In this document: positions 19,505 through 28,062 of the stretch, one piece after another
Layout: each line of letters opens with the position of its first letter
Numbering within the stretch: the stretch's first letter is position 1
Assembly: GCA_018971675.1 (NCBI GenBank)
Contig: JAGXAF010000010.1
Coordinates: 1 to 33,029 of the forward strand
Source: Bradyrhizobium sp.
Lineage (GTDB): Bacteria > Pseudomonadota > Alphaproteobacteria > Rhizobiales > Xanthobacteraceae
DNA: 33,029 bases
Reading direction: 5' to 3'
The notes under the pieces: model-generated
Seen by the model: only the letters and a program-made list of their open reading frames with translations
What the model was told of the DNA's origin: nothing
Databases searched by the model: none
Made by a program: the position numbers and the translations under genes

Positions 19505-20221
19505 ATGGAAGTCACCTTGATCGTTCGTCGCTTGATTGGGCCGCTCACTGCGGCTGTTGTTGTCGCCTATACCGGCCCGAGTCTTGCGCAGGGCGCTTTT
19601 CCGGCGCCGTTGCCGGGACGTGCTCCGGCCAACGATCCGGCATTCCCGCCGGTGAACGCTGCCGCTCCGGCGAACGATCCTGCATTTCCGCCGGTGAACG
19701 GTTCAGCTCCCGTCGCCACGCTTAGCCGGCCGATGCAGCAGAGTTCGTTTCCGGTCACTGGAGCCTCACCGATCCCCGGCGCGGGGTTCGGCGCCCCGCC
19801 GCCGATGCAAGGCGGTGGCGACAATTGCATGACGGAATTCCTGCCGCTGCGCGGAGAAGCCGAGAAGAGAGGCAAGCTGCTGAAGGCAGCCAGCGACCGG
19901 CACGCCACCGCCCAGGAAGCCTGCAAGCTGATCAAGAGTTTTGGCGTGGCCGAAAACAAGATGCTCTCATATGTCGAGACCCACAGTGCGAAATGCGGAA
20001 TTCCTTCGCAGGTCACCGATCAATTGAAGAGCAGCCACAAGAACACCGAGACGATGACGCAGAAAATCTGCGCAGCCGCGCAACAGGCCCAGATGCGCGG
20101 ACCGGCCGGTCCAAGTCTGAGCGAGGTGCTCGGCTCGGCCGCGACGCTTCCGGAAGCGACCGCGACAAAGAAGGGCGGCAGCACCTTCGATACGTTGAAC
20201 GGCAATGTGCTGGCGCGATGA
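19505..20221 (+). CDS. Uncharacterised secreted Pro/Ala-rich protein with conserved Cys-containing C-terminal domain
   Basis: Signal peptide MEVTLIVRRLIGPLTAAVVVAYTGPSLAQG; start trimmed from 19418. Confidence 0.8.
   Translation: MEVTLIVRRLIGPLTAAVVVAYTGPSLAQGAFPAPLPGRAPANDPAFPPVNAAAPANDPAFPPVNGSAPVATLSRPMQQSSFPVTGASPIPGAGFGAPPPMQGGGDNCMTEFLPLRGEAEKRGKLLKAASDRHATAQEACKLIKSFGVAENKMLSYVETHSAKCGIPSQVTDQLKSSHKNTETMTQKICAAAQQAQMRGPAGPSLSEVLGSAATLPEATATKKGGSTFDTLNGNVLAR
19622..19705 (+). repeat. Two in-frame 42-bp tandem repeats (APANDPAFPPVNAA / APANDPAFPPVNGS)
   Basis: GCTCCGGCCAACGATCCGGCATTCCCGCCGGTGAACGCTGCC followed by GCTCCGGCGAACGATCCTGCATTTCCGCCGGTGAACGGTTCA. Confidence 0.85.
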
Positions 20222-20277
20222 TTGATCCGCGCGCCCCCATTCCGGTCAAGCCCGAACAGATCGGGCTCTAGCGTCCT

Positions 20278-21210
20278 ATGAGTGGCGTGGGCGCCCGCGT
20301 TGCTGATGCCACCGGAAACTGGGTCGACACCCGCGCGCCGTCATGGTCGCGGCCTTATCTGCGGCTGGCGCGGCTCGACCGCCCGATCGGATCCTGGTTG
20401 TTGCTGATACCGTGCTGGTGGTCGGCGGCGCTGGCGGCCGGGGTGCTCGGCGATGTCAGTCGATTGCCCGTGGTTATCGTGCTGTTCTTCGTCGGTGCCT
20501 TGGCGATGCGCGGTGCCGGCTGTACCTGGAACGACATTACCGATCGAGATCTTGACGCCAAGGTCGAACGGACCCGTTCGCGGCCGATCCCGGCGGGTCA
20601 GGTCAGCGTGGCGCAGGCGATCGCCTTCCTGGTGGTGCAGGCCTTGATCGGATTGGTGGTGCTGCTGCAATTCAACCGTGTCGCTGTCGCCACCGGCATC
20701 GCCTCGCTCGTCATCGTCGCGATCTATCCGTTCATGAAGCGGATCACCTGGTGGCCGCAGATCGTGCTCGGGCTGGCGTTCTCATGGGGCGCGCTGATGG
20801 GGTTTGCGGTGATGCTCGGGCGGATCGACGCGGCGGCGCTCTGGCTCTATACCGGTTCGATCGCGTGGGTGATCGGCTACGACACCATCTATGCGCATCA
20901 GGATGCCGAGGATGACGCGTTGATCGGAATCAAATCGACCGCGCTGTTGTTCGGCGCGCGCACCCGGCCGGCGCTTGTCGCGTTTTACGGGATCGCGGTG
21001 GTGCTGATCGGAGTAGCGCTTGCCGCATCCGGCGCGCGCTGGCCGGCAGCCATCGGGCTGGCCGCCTTCGCCGCCCATCTGGTCTGGCAGATCGCCCGTC
21101 TGGATATTTCGAATCCGGCGCTGTGCCTGCGGATATTCAAGTCCAACCGCGATGCCGGCCTGCTGCTGTTCGCGGGTCTGTTGATCGATGCGGTGATGCG
21201 GGCGGGCTGA
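20278..21210 (+). CDS. ubiA: 4-hydroxybenzoate polyprenyltransferase
   Basis: RLDRPIGSWLLLIPCWW, AGCTWNDITDRDLDAKVERTRSRPI, GYDTIYAHQDAEDDALIGIKSTAL. Confidence 0.95.
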   Translation: MSGVGARVADATGNWVDTRAPSWSRPYLRLARLDRPIGSWLLLIPCWWSAALAAGVLGDVSRLPVVIVLFFVGALAMRGAGCTWNDITDRDLDAKVERTRSRPIPAGQVSVAQAIAFLVVQALIGLVVLLQFNRVAVATGIASLVIVAIYPFMKRITWWPQIVLGLAFSWGALMGFAVMLGRIDAAALWLYTGSIAWVIGYDTIYAHQDAEDDALIGIKSTALLFGARTRPALVAFYGIAVVLIGVALAASGARWPAAIGLAAFAAHLVWQIARLDISNPALCLRIFKSNRDAGLLLFAGLLIDAVMRAG

Positions 21211-21230
21211 TACGCTTCAGACGGCTTGCT

Positions 21231-21755
21231 TTAATTTCTTGCGATGATCTCGCGTTCGCCGTCGTGGGTGTTCGCGGGATTGAGCAGGTCGCCGGCACGC
21301 CGCCGCACCAGGAATTTCGGACGGCGCGCCCGAATCGCGTTGTGACGCCGACGCCGGACGGCGGGTTCGCGCGCCTTCTCTTTTGGCAGTTGCGGCAGCG
21401 AAAGGATATCGCTCCACATCTGCCATGCGGCCGCGATCTCCTCGTTGTCCGAACCGGTGCAGAGCGGGACGGTCAGAGACGGATCGCGGTGGACGAGCAC
21501 CAGCATCTGCGCATCGTCGATGCCGCGCAAGGCGACGCCGTGAAAGTCGCTGATGCGAACGTTGATCGCCATCCGCATGCCGTGGAGGACACGGCGCAGC
21601 ACGACGCGTTCGCGATGAAGTTCGATTTGCCGGACGCCGCCATCGGCGCGCACGTCGTGTGCGTCGAAGCGAACGGGAAGAGAAAGAGGGTCGAGCCGCA
21701 ATCCGCGGCTCGACCCGGCGGGATTGATCCCGCTCGTTGCTGTTTGACGCCCCAC
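21231..21755 (-). CDS. DUF6101-like conserved hypothetical protein
   Basis: 174-aa ORF MGRQTATSGINPAGSSRGLRLDPLSLPVRF…; family recognised only from memory. Confidence 0.6.
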   Translation of the reverse strand: MGRQTATSGINPAGSSRGLRLDPLSLPVRFDAHDVRADGGVRQIELHRERVVLRRVLHGMRMAINVRISDFHGVALRGIDDAQMLVLVHRDPSLTVPLCTGSDNEEIAAAWQMWSDILSLPQLPKEKAREPAVRRRRHNAIRARRPKFLVRRRAGDLLNPANTHDGEREIIARN

Positions 21756-21861
21756 TGGCCTGTCTCCCGTCGGGATTATGTTCCCGATCGACAGGTGAGA
21801 GCATGCCAGAGCCGCGGCCGTTTTGGCTTAAAAAGGCTGGTTAACCCGCCGTGACCCGCGC

Positions 21862-21905
21862 GCATGATTGACAAGACGTTGGCTCGCATGATTGACGAGA
21901 CCTTG
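21862..21905 (+). repeat. Two imperfect 20-bp direct repeats (24-bp period) upstream of the TldD/PmbA gene
   Basis: GCATGATTGACAAGACGTTG (21862-21881) and GCATGATTGACGAGACCTTG (21886-21905), 18/20 identical. Confidence 0.75.
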
Positions 21906-22038
21906 CCGGGTGCTTGAAATTCTTGTGCTTTTGGCGTGCGAAAATGCTTGAAATCCCCGTGAATCAGGCACATTTCATCGACCGATGCGATTTGCGTCGT
22001 TACGCTTACCTTCAGCTTCAATCCGTGGAAATTTGTTC

Positions 22039-23436
22039 GTGATCTCTTCACCATCGCAAGCGTTGCCGCTTTCGTCCGGGGCAGCCTCCGATCTGTTCGA
22101 TCAATCCACCCTCGGCACATTGGCGCAGCGCCTCGTTGAGGCGGCCAGGCGCGCCGGCGCGGACGCCGCCGATGCGGTTGCGGTGCGCGGGGTTTCGCAA
22201 GGGGTCGAGGTGCGCGACGGCCGGGTCGAGGAATCCGAGCGCTCGGAAGGCGACGACGTCGGATTGCGCGTGCTGGTCGGGCGGCGCCAGGCCGTGGTGT
22301 CGACCAATGACGTCAGCGGCGACGGCATCGCCAGGCTCGCCGAGCGTGCGGTGGCCATGGCGCGCGTCGCACCCGACGACAAATATGTCGGCCTCGCCGA
22401 TCCGGCGCTGCTGGCAAAGGATTTCCCCAACCTCGATCTGCTCGATCCGGAGATTCCCTCGACCGCAGAACTCGAGCGCCGCGCCTGTGAAGCCGAAGCC
22501 GCCGGTCTCGCTGTCAAAGGCGTGACCAAATCGGGTGGCGGCTCGGCGTCGACCGGGATCGGTGGCATGGTGCTGGTGACTTCCACCGGATTCCACGGCT
22601 CTTATCTGCGATCGAGCCAGAGTATCTCGATGACCGCGATATCCGGTGAAGGTACCGGCATGGAGCGCGATTATGATTATACGGTCGCTCCCCATGCTTC
22701 CGACCTGGCCTCGCCGGAAAGCGTCGGCCGTCGCGCCGGCGAACGCACGGTCGCGCGCGCCAATCCGCGCAAGGTCGAGACCTGCAAGGTGCCCGTGGTG
22801 TTCGATCCCCGGGTTGCCGGATCGATCGTCGGCCATCTGGTCGGCGCCGTGAACGGCGCGTCGATCGCCCGCAAGACCAGTTTTCTGAAAGATCGTCTTG
22901 GCCAGCAATTGTTTGCGAAGAACATCCGCATCGTTGATGATCCCTTGAGGGTGCGCGGCTTGCGCTCGCAAACGTTCGATGCCGAAGGCGTCAAGGTCAG
23001 GAAGCTCGCCATCATCGACGAGGGCGTACTAACGTCGTGGCTGTTGGATTCAGCGACCGCGCGCGAACTCGGCCTGGTCACCACCGGTCACGCCCATCGC
23101 GGCGTGTCGTCGTCGCCGTCGCCGGGATCGTATAATCTGCATCTCGAAGCGGGCGAGGCGACGCCGGCCGAATTGATGGCCGACATCAGGCAGGGATTTT
23201 ATGTCACTGACCTGATTGGCTCCGGCGTCAACGGCGTTACCGGTGATTACAGCCGCGGCGCCTCCGGCTTCTGGATCGAAAATGGCGAGATCACCTATGC
23301 GGTTAGCGAAGTGACGATCGCGGGCCATTTGCTCGATATCTTCAAATCGGTGGTGCCGGCCAATGATCTTGAATTTCGTTACGCGGTCAACGCCCCGACG
23401 CTCCGCATCGAGGGATTAACGCTTGGCGGACGTTAG
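22039..23436 (+). CDS. TldD/PmbA (TldE) family metalloprotease subunit
   Basis: DAADAVAVRGVSQGVEVRDGRVEESERSEGDDVGLRVLVG, SGVNGVTGDYSRGASGFWIENGEI; start uncertain (GTG 22039 or ATG 21985). Confidence 0.9.
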   Translation: MISSPSQALPLSSGAASDLFDQSTLGTLAQRLVEAARRAGADAADAVAVRGVSQGVEVRDGRVEESERSEGDDVGLRVLVGRRQAVVSTNDVSGDGIARLAERAVAMARVAPDDKYVGLADPALLAKDFPNLDLLDPEIPSTAELERRACEAEAAGLAVKGVTKSGGGSASTGIGGMVLVTSTGFHGSYLRSSQSISMTAISGEGTGMERDYDYTVAPHASDLASPESVGRRAGERTVARANPRKVETCKVPVVFDPRVAGSIVGHLVGAVNGASIARKTSFLKDRLGQQLFAKNIRIVDDPLRVRGLRSQTFDAEGVKVRKLAIIDEGVLTSWLLDSATARELGLVTTGHAHRGVSSSPSPGSYNLHLEAGEATPAELMADIRQGFYVTDLIGSGVNGVTGDYSRGASGFWIENGEITYAVSEVTIAGHLLDIFKSVVPANDLEFRYAVNAPTLRIEGLTLGGR

Positions 23437-24235
23437 CGCCGGCAGCCGCGAGGCGCTGGCGCGCGACGCCGCGCTGTTGAGCAGGACTGTGCGGGAAGCC
23501 GGCGCGCTGGCCTACGCGATGTTCCGCACTGAATTGAAGAAGTGGACCAAAGGCGCCTCGTCGCCGGTGTCGGAGGCCGATATCGCGGTCAACGATCTGC
23601 TCGAGGACAGATTGCGGTCGGCCACGCCGGACTATGGCTGGCTGTCCGAAGAAAGCGTCGACGACGAGGCGCGGCTGGGCAAGCCTCTGGTCTGGATCGT
23701 CGATCCGATCGACGGCACGCGAGCCTATCTCTCCGGCCGTGAAGACTGGTGTGTCAGCGTGGCGCTGGTTGAGGACGCCTCGCCGGTGCTCGCGGCGGTG
23801 TTCGCGCCTGCCAGCGAGGAGTTTTTCTTTGCGATGCGCGGAGCCGGTGCAACCCGGAACGATACGCCGGTGCAGGCGGCGCCGGGCACGGAGCTGGATT
23901 TTCCACGAATCGCCGGCCCAAAACCGCTGATGGAGCGGCTATATCGGGGGCCGGGCGAAATTTCCCTTCATCCCCGAATCGGATCGCTGGCGTTGCGCCT
24001 GTGCCGGGTCGCCGAGGGCCGGCTCGATGCCGCCTTTGCCGGTGGCCAAAGCCACGACTGGGACCTTGCCGCGGCCAATTTGATCGTGCAGGAAGCGAAT
24101 GGTAACATGACCACGCTTTCGGGAGATTCCATCCTTTACAATCGTCGGGCGGTGACGCACGGGGTGCTGGTGGCGGCAGGGCGCGATCGTCATGCGAGCA
24201 TTGTCGAGCATCTTCGCCGTCATTCGTTGCCCTGA
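23423..24235 (+). CDS. Inositol monophosphatase family / 3'(2'),5'-bisphosphate nucleotidase (CysQ-like)
   Basis: VSEADIAVNDLLEDRL, WLSEES, WIVDPIDGTRAYLSG, SHDWDLAAANLIVQEA; TTG start overlapping preceding gene. Confidence 0.9.
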   Translation: MADVSAGSREALARDAALLSRTVREAGALAYAMFRTELKKWTKGASSPVSEADIAVNDLLEDRLRSATPDYGWLSEESVDDEARLGKPLVWIVDPIDGTRAYLSGREDWCVSVALVEDASPVLAAVFAPASEEFFFAMRGAGATRNDTPVQAAPGTELDFPRIAGPKPLMERLYRGPGEISLHPRIGSLALRLCRVAEGRLDAAFAGGQSHDWDLAAANLIVQEANGNMTTLSGDSILYNRRAVTHGVLVAAGRDRHASIVEHLRRHSLP

Positions 24236-24243
24236 ACGTCCAA

Positions 24244-24270
24244 GCCAGTGTCTTCAGCCAGTGTCTTCAG
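24244..24270 (+). repeat. 13-bp tandem duplication (GCCAGTGTCTTCA x2) upstream of DUF4170 gene
   Basis: GCCAGTGTCTTCAGCCAGTGTCTTCAG. Confidence 0.8.
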
Positions 24271-24308
24271 AATGCGGCTTTGCCGGGCATCACATGAGGA
24301 AGAACACC

Positions 24309-24557
24309 ATGCCGGATAGCGCCCAGCCGCAACTGCTCCATCTGGTCATCGGCGGTGAACTGACCGATCTCGAACACACCACGTTCAAGGATCTCGATCA
24401 GGTGGAAATCGTCGGTGTGTTCCCCAACTACGCCACCGCATATGCGGCCTGGAAGGCGAAGGCGCAACAGACCGTCGACAATGCGCTGGTGCGCTATTTC
24501 GTGGTCCATCTCCACCGACTGCTCGATCCGGCCCAAGACACGAAGTCTGGCCATTGA
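24309..24557 (+). CDS. DUF4170 domain-containing protein
   Basis: MPDSAQPQLLHLVIGGELTDLEHTTFKDLDQVEIVGVFPNYATAYAAWKAKAQQTVDNALVRYFVVHLHRLLDP. Confidence 0.85.
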   Translation: MPDSAQPQLLHLVIGGELTDLEHTTFKDLDQVEIVGVFPNYATAYAAWKAKAQQTVDNALVRYFVVHLHRLLDPAQDTKSGH

Positions 24558-25282
24558 AACGGCTGCTTCGCAACGGGCTGCGCAATAGCCGGCTGCAGCA
24601 TGCCGTGGGCTTTCTCGCGGCCGAGTATCTGCGGCTGGTGTGGCGGACCAATCGGCTCAGCATCGATCCGCCGGGCGTCTATGGGCTGGTTGAGGCGCAG
24701 ATGCCTGCGATCTTCGCGTTCTGGCACGGCCAGCATCTCATGGCGCCGTTCATCAAGACCAAGCCTGATTATCGCGCCAAGGTGCTGATCTCGCTGCACC
24801 GCGATGGCGAATTCAACGCGATTGCCGCGCAGCGGCTCGGCATCGGCACTGTCCGCGGTTCCGGCGATCATGGATCGGCCTTTAACCGCAAGGGCGGCGT
24901 CAGCGCTTTCATGGAAATGGTGCGCTGCCTCGGACAGGGCTATAACATGGCGTTGACGGCGGACGTGCCGAAGCGTTCTCGCATCGCCGGCCTTGGCGTC
25001 ATCATGCTGGCGCGCGAGACCGGACGGCCGATCATGCCATTCGCGATGGCGACGAGCCGCTTCATTCGCCTGAATAACTGGGATCGCACCACCATCAATC
25101 TGCCATTCGGACGCTGTGCGTTGGTCGGCGGCGAGATGATGTCGGTGCCGCCGGATGCCGACGCCGAGATTATGGAAAAATTGCGCGCGCAACTCGAGGC
25201 AAGCCTGAACGAAGCGACTCGCAAAGCCTATGCTCAGGTCGGCCGCCCGGACGAGGCAGGTGACGAGGCAGGTCATGGCTAG
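24554..25282 (+). CDS. DUF374 / lysophospholipid-acyltransferase-like protein (LpxJ-like candidate)
   Basis: FAFWHGQHLM, ISLHRDGEFNAIAAQRLGIGTVRGSG, ALTADVPKRSRIAGLGVIMLARETGRPIMPFA; TTG start overlaps DUF4170 stop. Confidence 0.88.
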   Translation: MKRLLRNGLRNSRLQHAVGFLAAEYLRLVWRTNRLSIDPPGVYGLVEAQMPAIFAFWHGQHLMAPFIKTKPDYRAKVLISLHRDGEFNAIAAQRLGIGTVRGSGDHGSAFNRKGGVSAFMEMVRCLGQGYNMALTADVPKRSRIAGLGVIMLARETGRPIMPFAMATSRFIRLNNWDRTTINLPFGRCALVGGEMMSVPPDADAEIMEKLRAQLEASLNEATRKAYAQVGRPDEAGDEAGHG

Positions 25283-26579
25283 TTCGCTACCGATGACATT
25301 GCGCCTTTACCAGCGGCTGTCGGCGGCGGCGGTTCCGCTCACGCCGGCGGTTGTCAAGCGGCGGTTGAGGCAGGGCAAGGAAGATCCCGCGCGGGTCGGC
25401 GAGCGTCGCGGTGAGAGTGAGGACGTTCGCCCGAACGGCCCGCTGGTCTGGATTCATGGGGCGAGCGTCGGCGAGGTGCTGGCTGCCGCCGCCCTGATCG
25501 AAAGGCTGCGGATGCTGAACATGCGCATCCTGCTGACATCCGGCACGGTGACCTCGGCGGCCATCGTGGCCAAGCGCTTTCCCGCCGATATCATCCATCA
25601 ATACGTGCCTTACGATTCGCCGCCTTATGTCGCGCGCTTTCTCGATCACTGGAAGCCCTCGCTTGCGCTCTTCATCGAGTCGGACCTGTGGCCCAACCTC
25701 ATCCTGTCGAGCGCGGCGAGGCGTTTGCCGATGGTGTTGATCAATGGCCGGATGTCGCATCGCTCGTTCCCGCGCTGGCGTCGGGTCAATGGCACCATCT
25801 CGGCCTTGCTTGGCCGGTTCGAGGTCTGCCTCGCGCAATCGCGGGTCGACGCTGAACGCTTCGTGGCGCTCGGTAGCCGCAACGTCATCACCACCGGCAA
25901 CCTGAAGCTTGATGTTCCGGCGCCACCCGCTGACGCCGCCAGGCTGGAGCGACTGATGTCGGTGACGCGCGGCCGCCCGATCATCGTCGCGGCTTCGACC
26001 CATCCGGGCGAAGAGGATCTGCTGGTCGCAACCCATCGCTCGCTCGTCCGATACTTTCCGTCGCTGCTGAGCGTGGTGGTGCCGCGGCATCCCGATCGCG
26101 GCGAGGCCATCGCCCGAACCATCGCAACCGGGGGCCTGCGCGCGGGCTTGCGTTCGCGCGACGAATTGCCGACGGCGGCCACTGACATCTATGTCGCCGA
26201 CACCATGGGCGAACTCGGCTTGTTCTACCGGCTGGCGCCGATCGTGTTCATGGGAGGGTCGCTGGTTCCCCATGGCGGTCAGAATCCGATCGAGGCGGTG
26301 AAGCTCGGCGCCTCGATCGTGCATGGCCCTCATGTTTTCAACTTCAGCGATGTCTATGAGGCGCTCGACGGCGCCGGCGGCGCACGGTGCGCCGATACGC
26401 CGGAAGCGCTGACGAAACAGCTTGGACATTTGCTGTCCGATCCCCTGGCGCGCGAGACCTCGGTTGCGGCATCGACGCGCGTGGTCGAACAACTCGGCGG
26501 AGCGCTGGAGCGCACGCTGGTCGCGCTCGAGCCGTATCTGTTGCAATTGCGGCTCGAAATGGGGTCAGCCAGTGCGTGA
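25275..26579 (+). CDS. waaA: 3-deoxy-D-manno-octulosonic acid transferase
   Basis: LVWIHGASVGEVLAAAALIERL, LTSGTVTSA, FIESDLWPNLI, INGRMSHRSF, MGGSLVPHGGQNPIEA. Confidence 0.96.
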   Translation: MASSLPMTLRLYQRLSAAAVPLTPAVVKRRLRQGKEDPARVGERRGESEDVRPNGPLVWIHGASVGEVLAAAALIERLRMLNMRILLTSGTVTSAAIVAKRFPADIIHQYVPYDSPPYVARFLDHWKPSLALFIESDLWPNLILSSAARRLPMVLINGRMSHRSFPRWRRVNGTISALLGRFEVCLAQSRVDAERFVALGSRNVITTGNLKLDVPAPPADAARLERLMSVTRGRPIIVAASTHPGEEDLLVATHRSLVRYFPSLLSVVVPRHPDRGEAIARTIATGGLRAGLRSRDELPTAATDIYVADTMGELGLFYRLAPIVFMGGSLVPHGGQNPIEAVKLGASIVHGPHVFNFSDVYEALDGAGGARCADTPEALTKQLGHLLSDPLARETSVAASTRVVEQLGGALERTLVALEPYLLQLRLEMGSASA

Positions 26580-27600
26580 GCCGGCCTTCTGGTATCGGCC
26601 GCCATCATGGACATCGCGATTATTGACGCCGCTCGGGGCGGTCTATGGCCTGATCGCGGCCGCGCGGTTGCGGAGCCGCGGTTTCGATGCCGGCATCCCC
26701 GTGCTGTGCGTCGGCAACTATCACACCGGCGGCGCCGGCAAGACCCCGACGGTACTGGCGTTGACCAGGCTGCTGCGCGATCTCGGCGAGACTCCCGTGG
26801 TGCTGAGCCGCGGCTATGGCGGAAGATTGCAAGGCCCGCACCAGGTCGACTGGTCGCGCGACATCGCCGCAGATGTCGGCGACGAGCCGTTGATGCTGGC
26901 ACTGACGGTTCCGGTGGTCGTTGCGCGCGATCGCGTTGGCGGCGTCGCGCTGGCGCGCGCGCAAGGCGCGACCGTCATCGTGATGGACGACGGCTTCCAG
27001 AATCCGGCGATCGGCAAGGACAGTTCGTTCATCGTCATCGACAGCGATCGCGGCCTGGGCAATGGCCGCGTGTTTCCCGCCGGTCCTCTGCGCGCGCCGC
27101 TGGCGCCGCAACTCGATCGCACGGACGCGCTGATCGTGATCGGCGCAGGCTCCGCGGCGGTTGCGGTCGCGACCGCTATGGCCGCACGGGGCAAGCCGGT
27201 GTTGTCGGCGCGACTGAAGCCGGATGCCGCCTCGCTTGAGGCGCTTGTCGGCAAGCGCGTGCTGGCGTTTGCCGGGATCGGCGATCCCGGCCGTTTTTTC
27301 AGGACGCTGCGCGATGCCGGCATCGATGTCGCTCGCGAGCGTGTCTTTGCCGATCATCATCCATTTTCGCCGGGCGAGATCGAAGCTCTGGTCGCGGAAG
27401 CCAGCCGCGACGGGCTGACGCCGGTGACGACGGAAAAGGATTTGGCGCGGTTACGCGGAGGCGACGGCGGCATGAAGCCAGCGCGCGGCATCGTGCCGTT
27501 CGGGGTGACGCTGGAGTTCGACGACGTCGCAAGGTTGCGTAAATTCGTGGTGGAACAGTTATTCAGCGCGCGCGGGAAGAATCACCGGCCGCATGATTAG
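26572..27600 (+). CDS. lpxK: Tetraacyldisaccharide 4'-kinase
   Basis: VREPAFWYRPPSWTSRLLTPLGAVYGL…VGNYHTGGAGKTPTVLAL, LSRGYGG, DDGFQNPAIGKDSSFIVID; GTG 26572 overlaps waaA by 8 bp (ORF track start at 26422 is too early). Confidence 0.95.
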   Translation: MREPAFWYRPPSWTSRLLTPLGAVYGLIAAARLRSRGFDAGIPVLCVGNYHTGGAGKTPTVLALTRLLRDLGETPVVLSRGYGGRLQGPHQVDWSRDIAADVGDEPLMLALTVPVVVARDRVGGVALARAQGATVIVMDDGFQNPAIGKDSSFIVIDSDRGLGNGRVFPAGPLRAPLAPQLDRTDALIVIGAGSAAVAVATAMAARGKPVLSARLKPDAASLEALVGKRVLAFAGIGDPGRFFRTLRDAGIDVARERVFADHHPFSPGEIEALVAEASRDGLTPVTTEKDLARLRGGDGGMKPARGIVPFGVTLEFDDVARLRKFVVEQLFSARGKNHRPHD

Positions 27601-27634
27601 CCGCTGCGTCGCCGAAGCCCAGGCCACAGCGCGG

Positions 27635-27925
27635 TCAGCCTTGCGTCTTCAACGCCGCCGGGAAATGCCGCTGCAGCACGGCGGTCGGGACCGCATAGGC
27701 TTCCTGCAGATCGACGCTCCAGTATTTCAACTCGTCCAGCGGAATGAGCGCGTCCGTTATCGCGCAACGCACATGGGTTCCCGGCGAGATCACGCGGAAA
27801 TCGCCGTCCAGATATTGCACCTGCGCCTCGCCTTGGCCCGATGGGCCGAATTTATTGAGCACGGTTGAACTCCGATTGCTCCGGCCGTCCGGGCCGGATG
27901 GAAGGTTTGGATGCGTATCTATCAT
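27635..27925 (-). CDS. DUF2093 domain-containing protein
   Basis: LNKFGPSGQGEAQVQYLDGDFRVISPGTHVRCAITDALIPLDELKYWSVDLQEAY. Confidence 0.85.
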   Translation of the reverse strand: MIDTHPNLPSGPDGRSNRSSTVLNKFGPSGQGEAQVQYLDGDFRVISPGTHVRCAITDALIPLDELKYWSVDLQEAYAVPTAVLQRHFPAALKTQG

Positions 27926-28062
27926 AAATGGGTTTCGGTGTCGGCCCGTCAAACCCACTGATTTGTGATGGATTGCCGGCTTGGGCGCGTCCTTGAGCGC
28001 ATGGTAGGTTTGTTAATGGAGTGCTGTCTTTATTCCAGCACCCTCATGACCCGGCAAGCCCG

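Noticed and set aside
25287-26546. 419-aa minus-strand ORF
   Set aside because: Antisense to waaA; no recognisable motif
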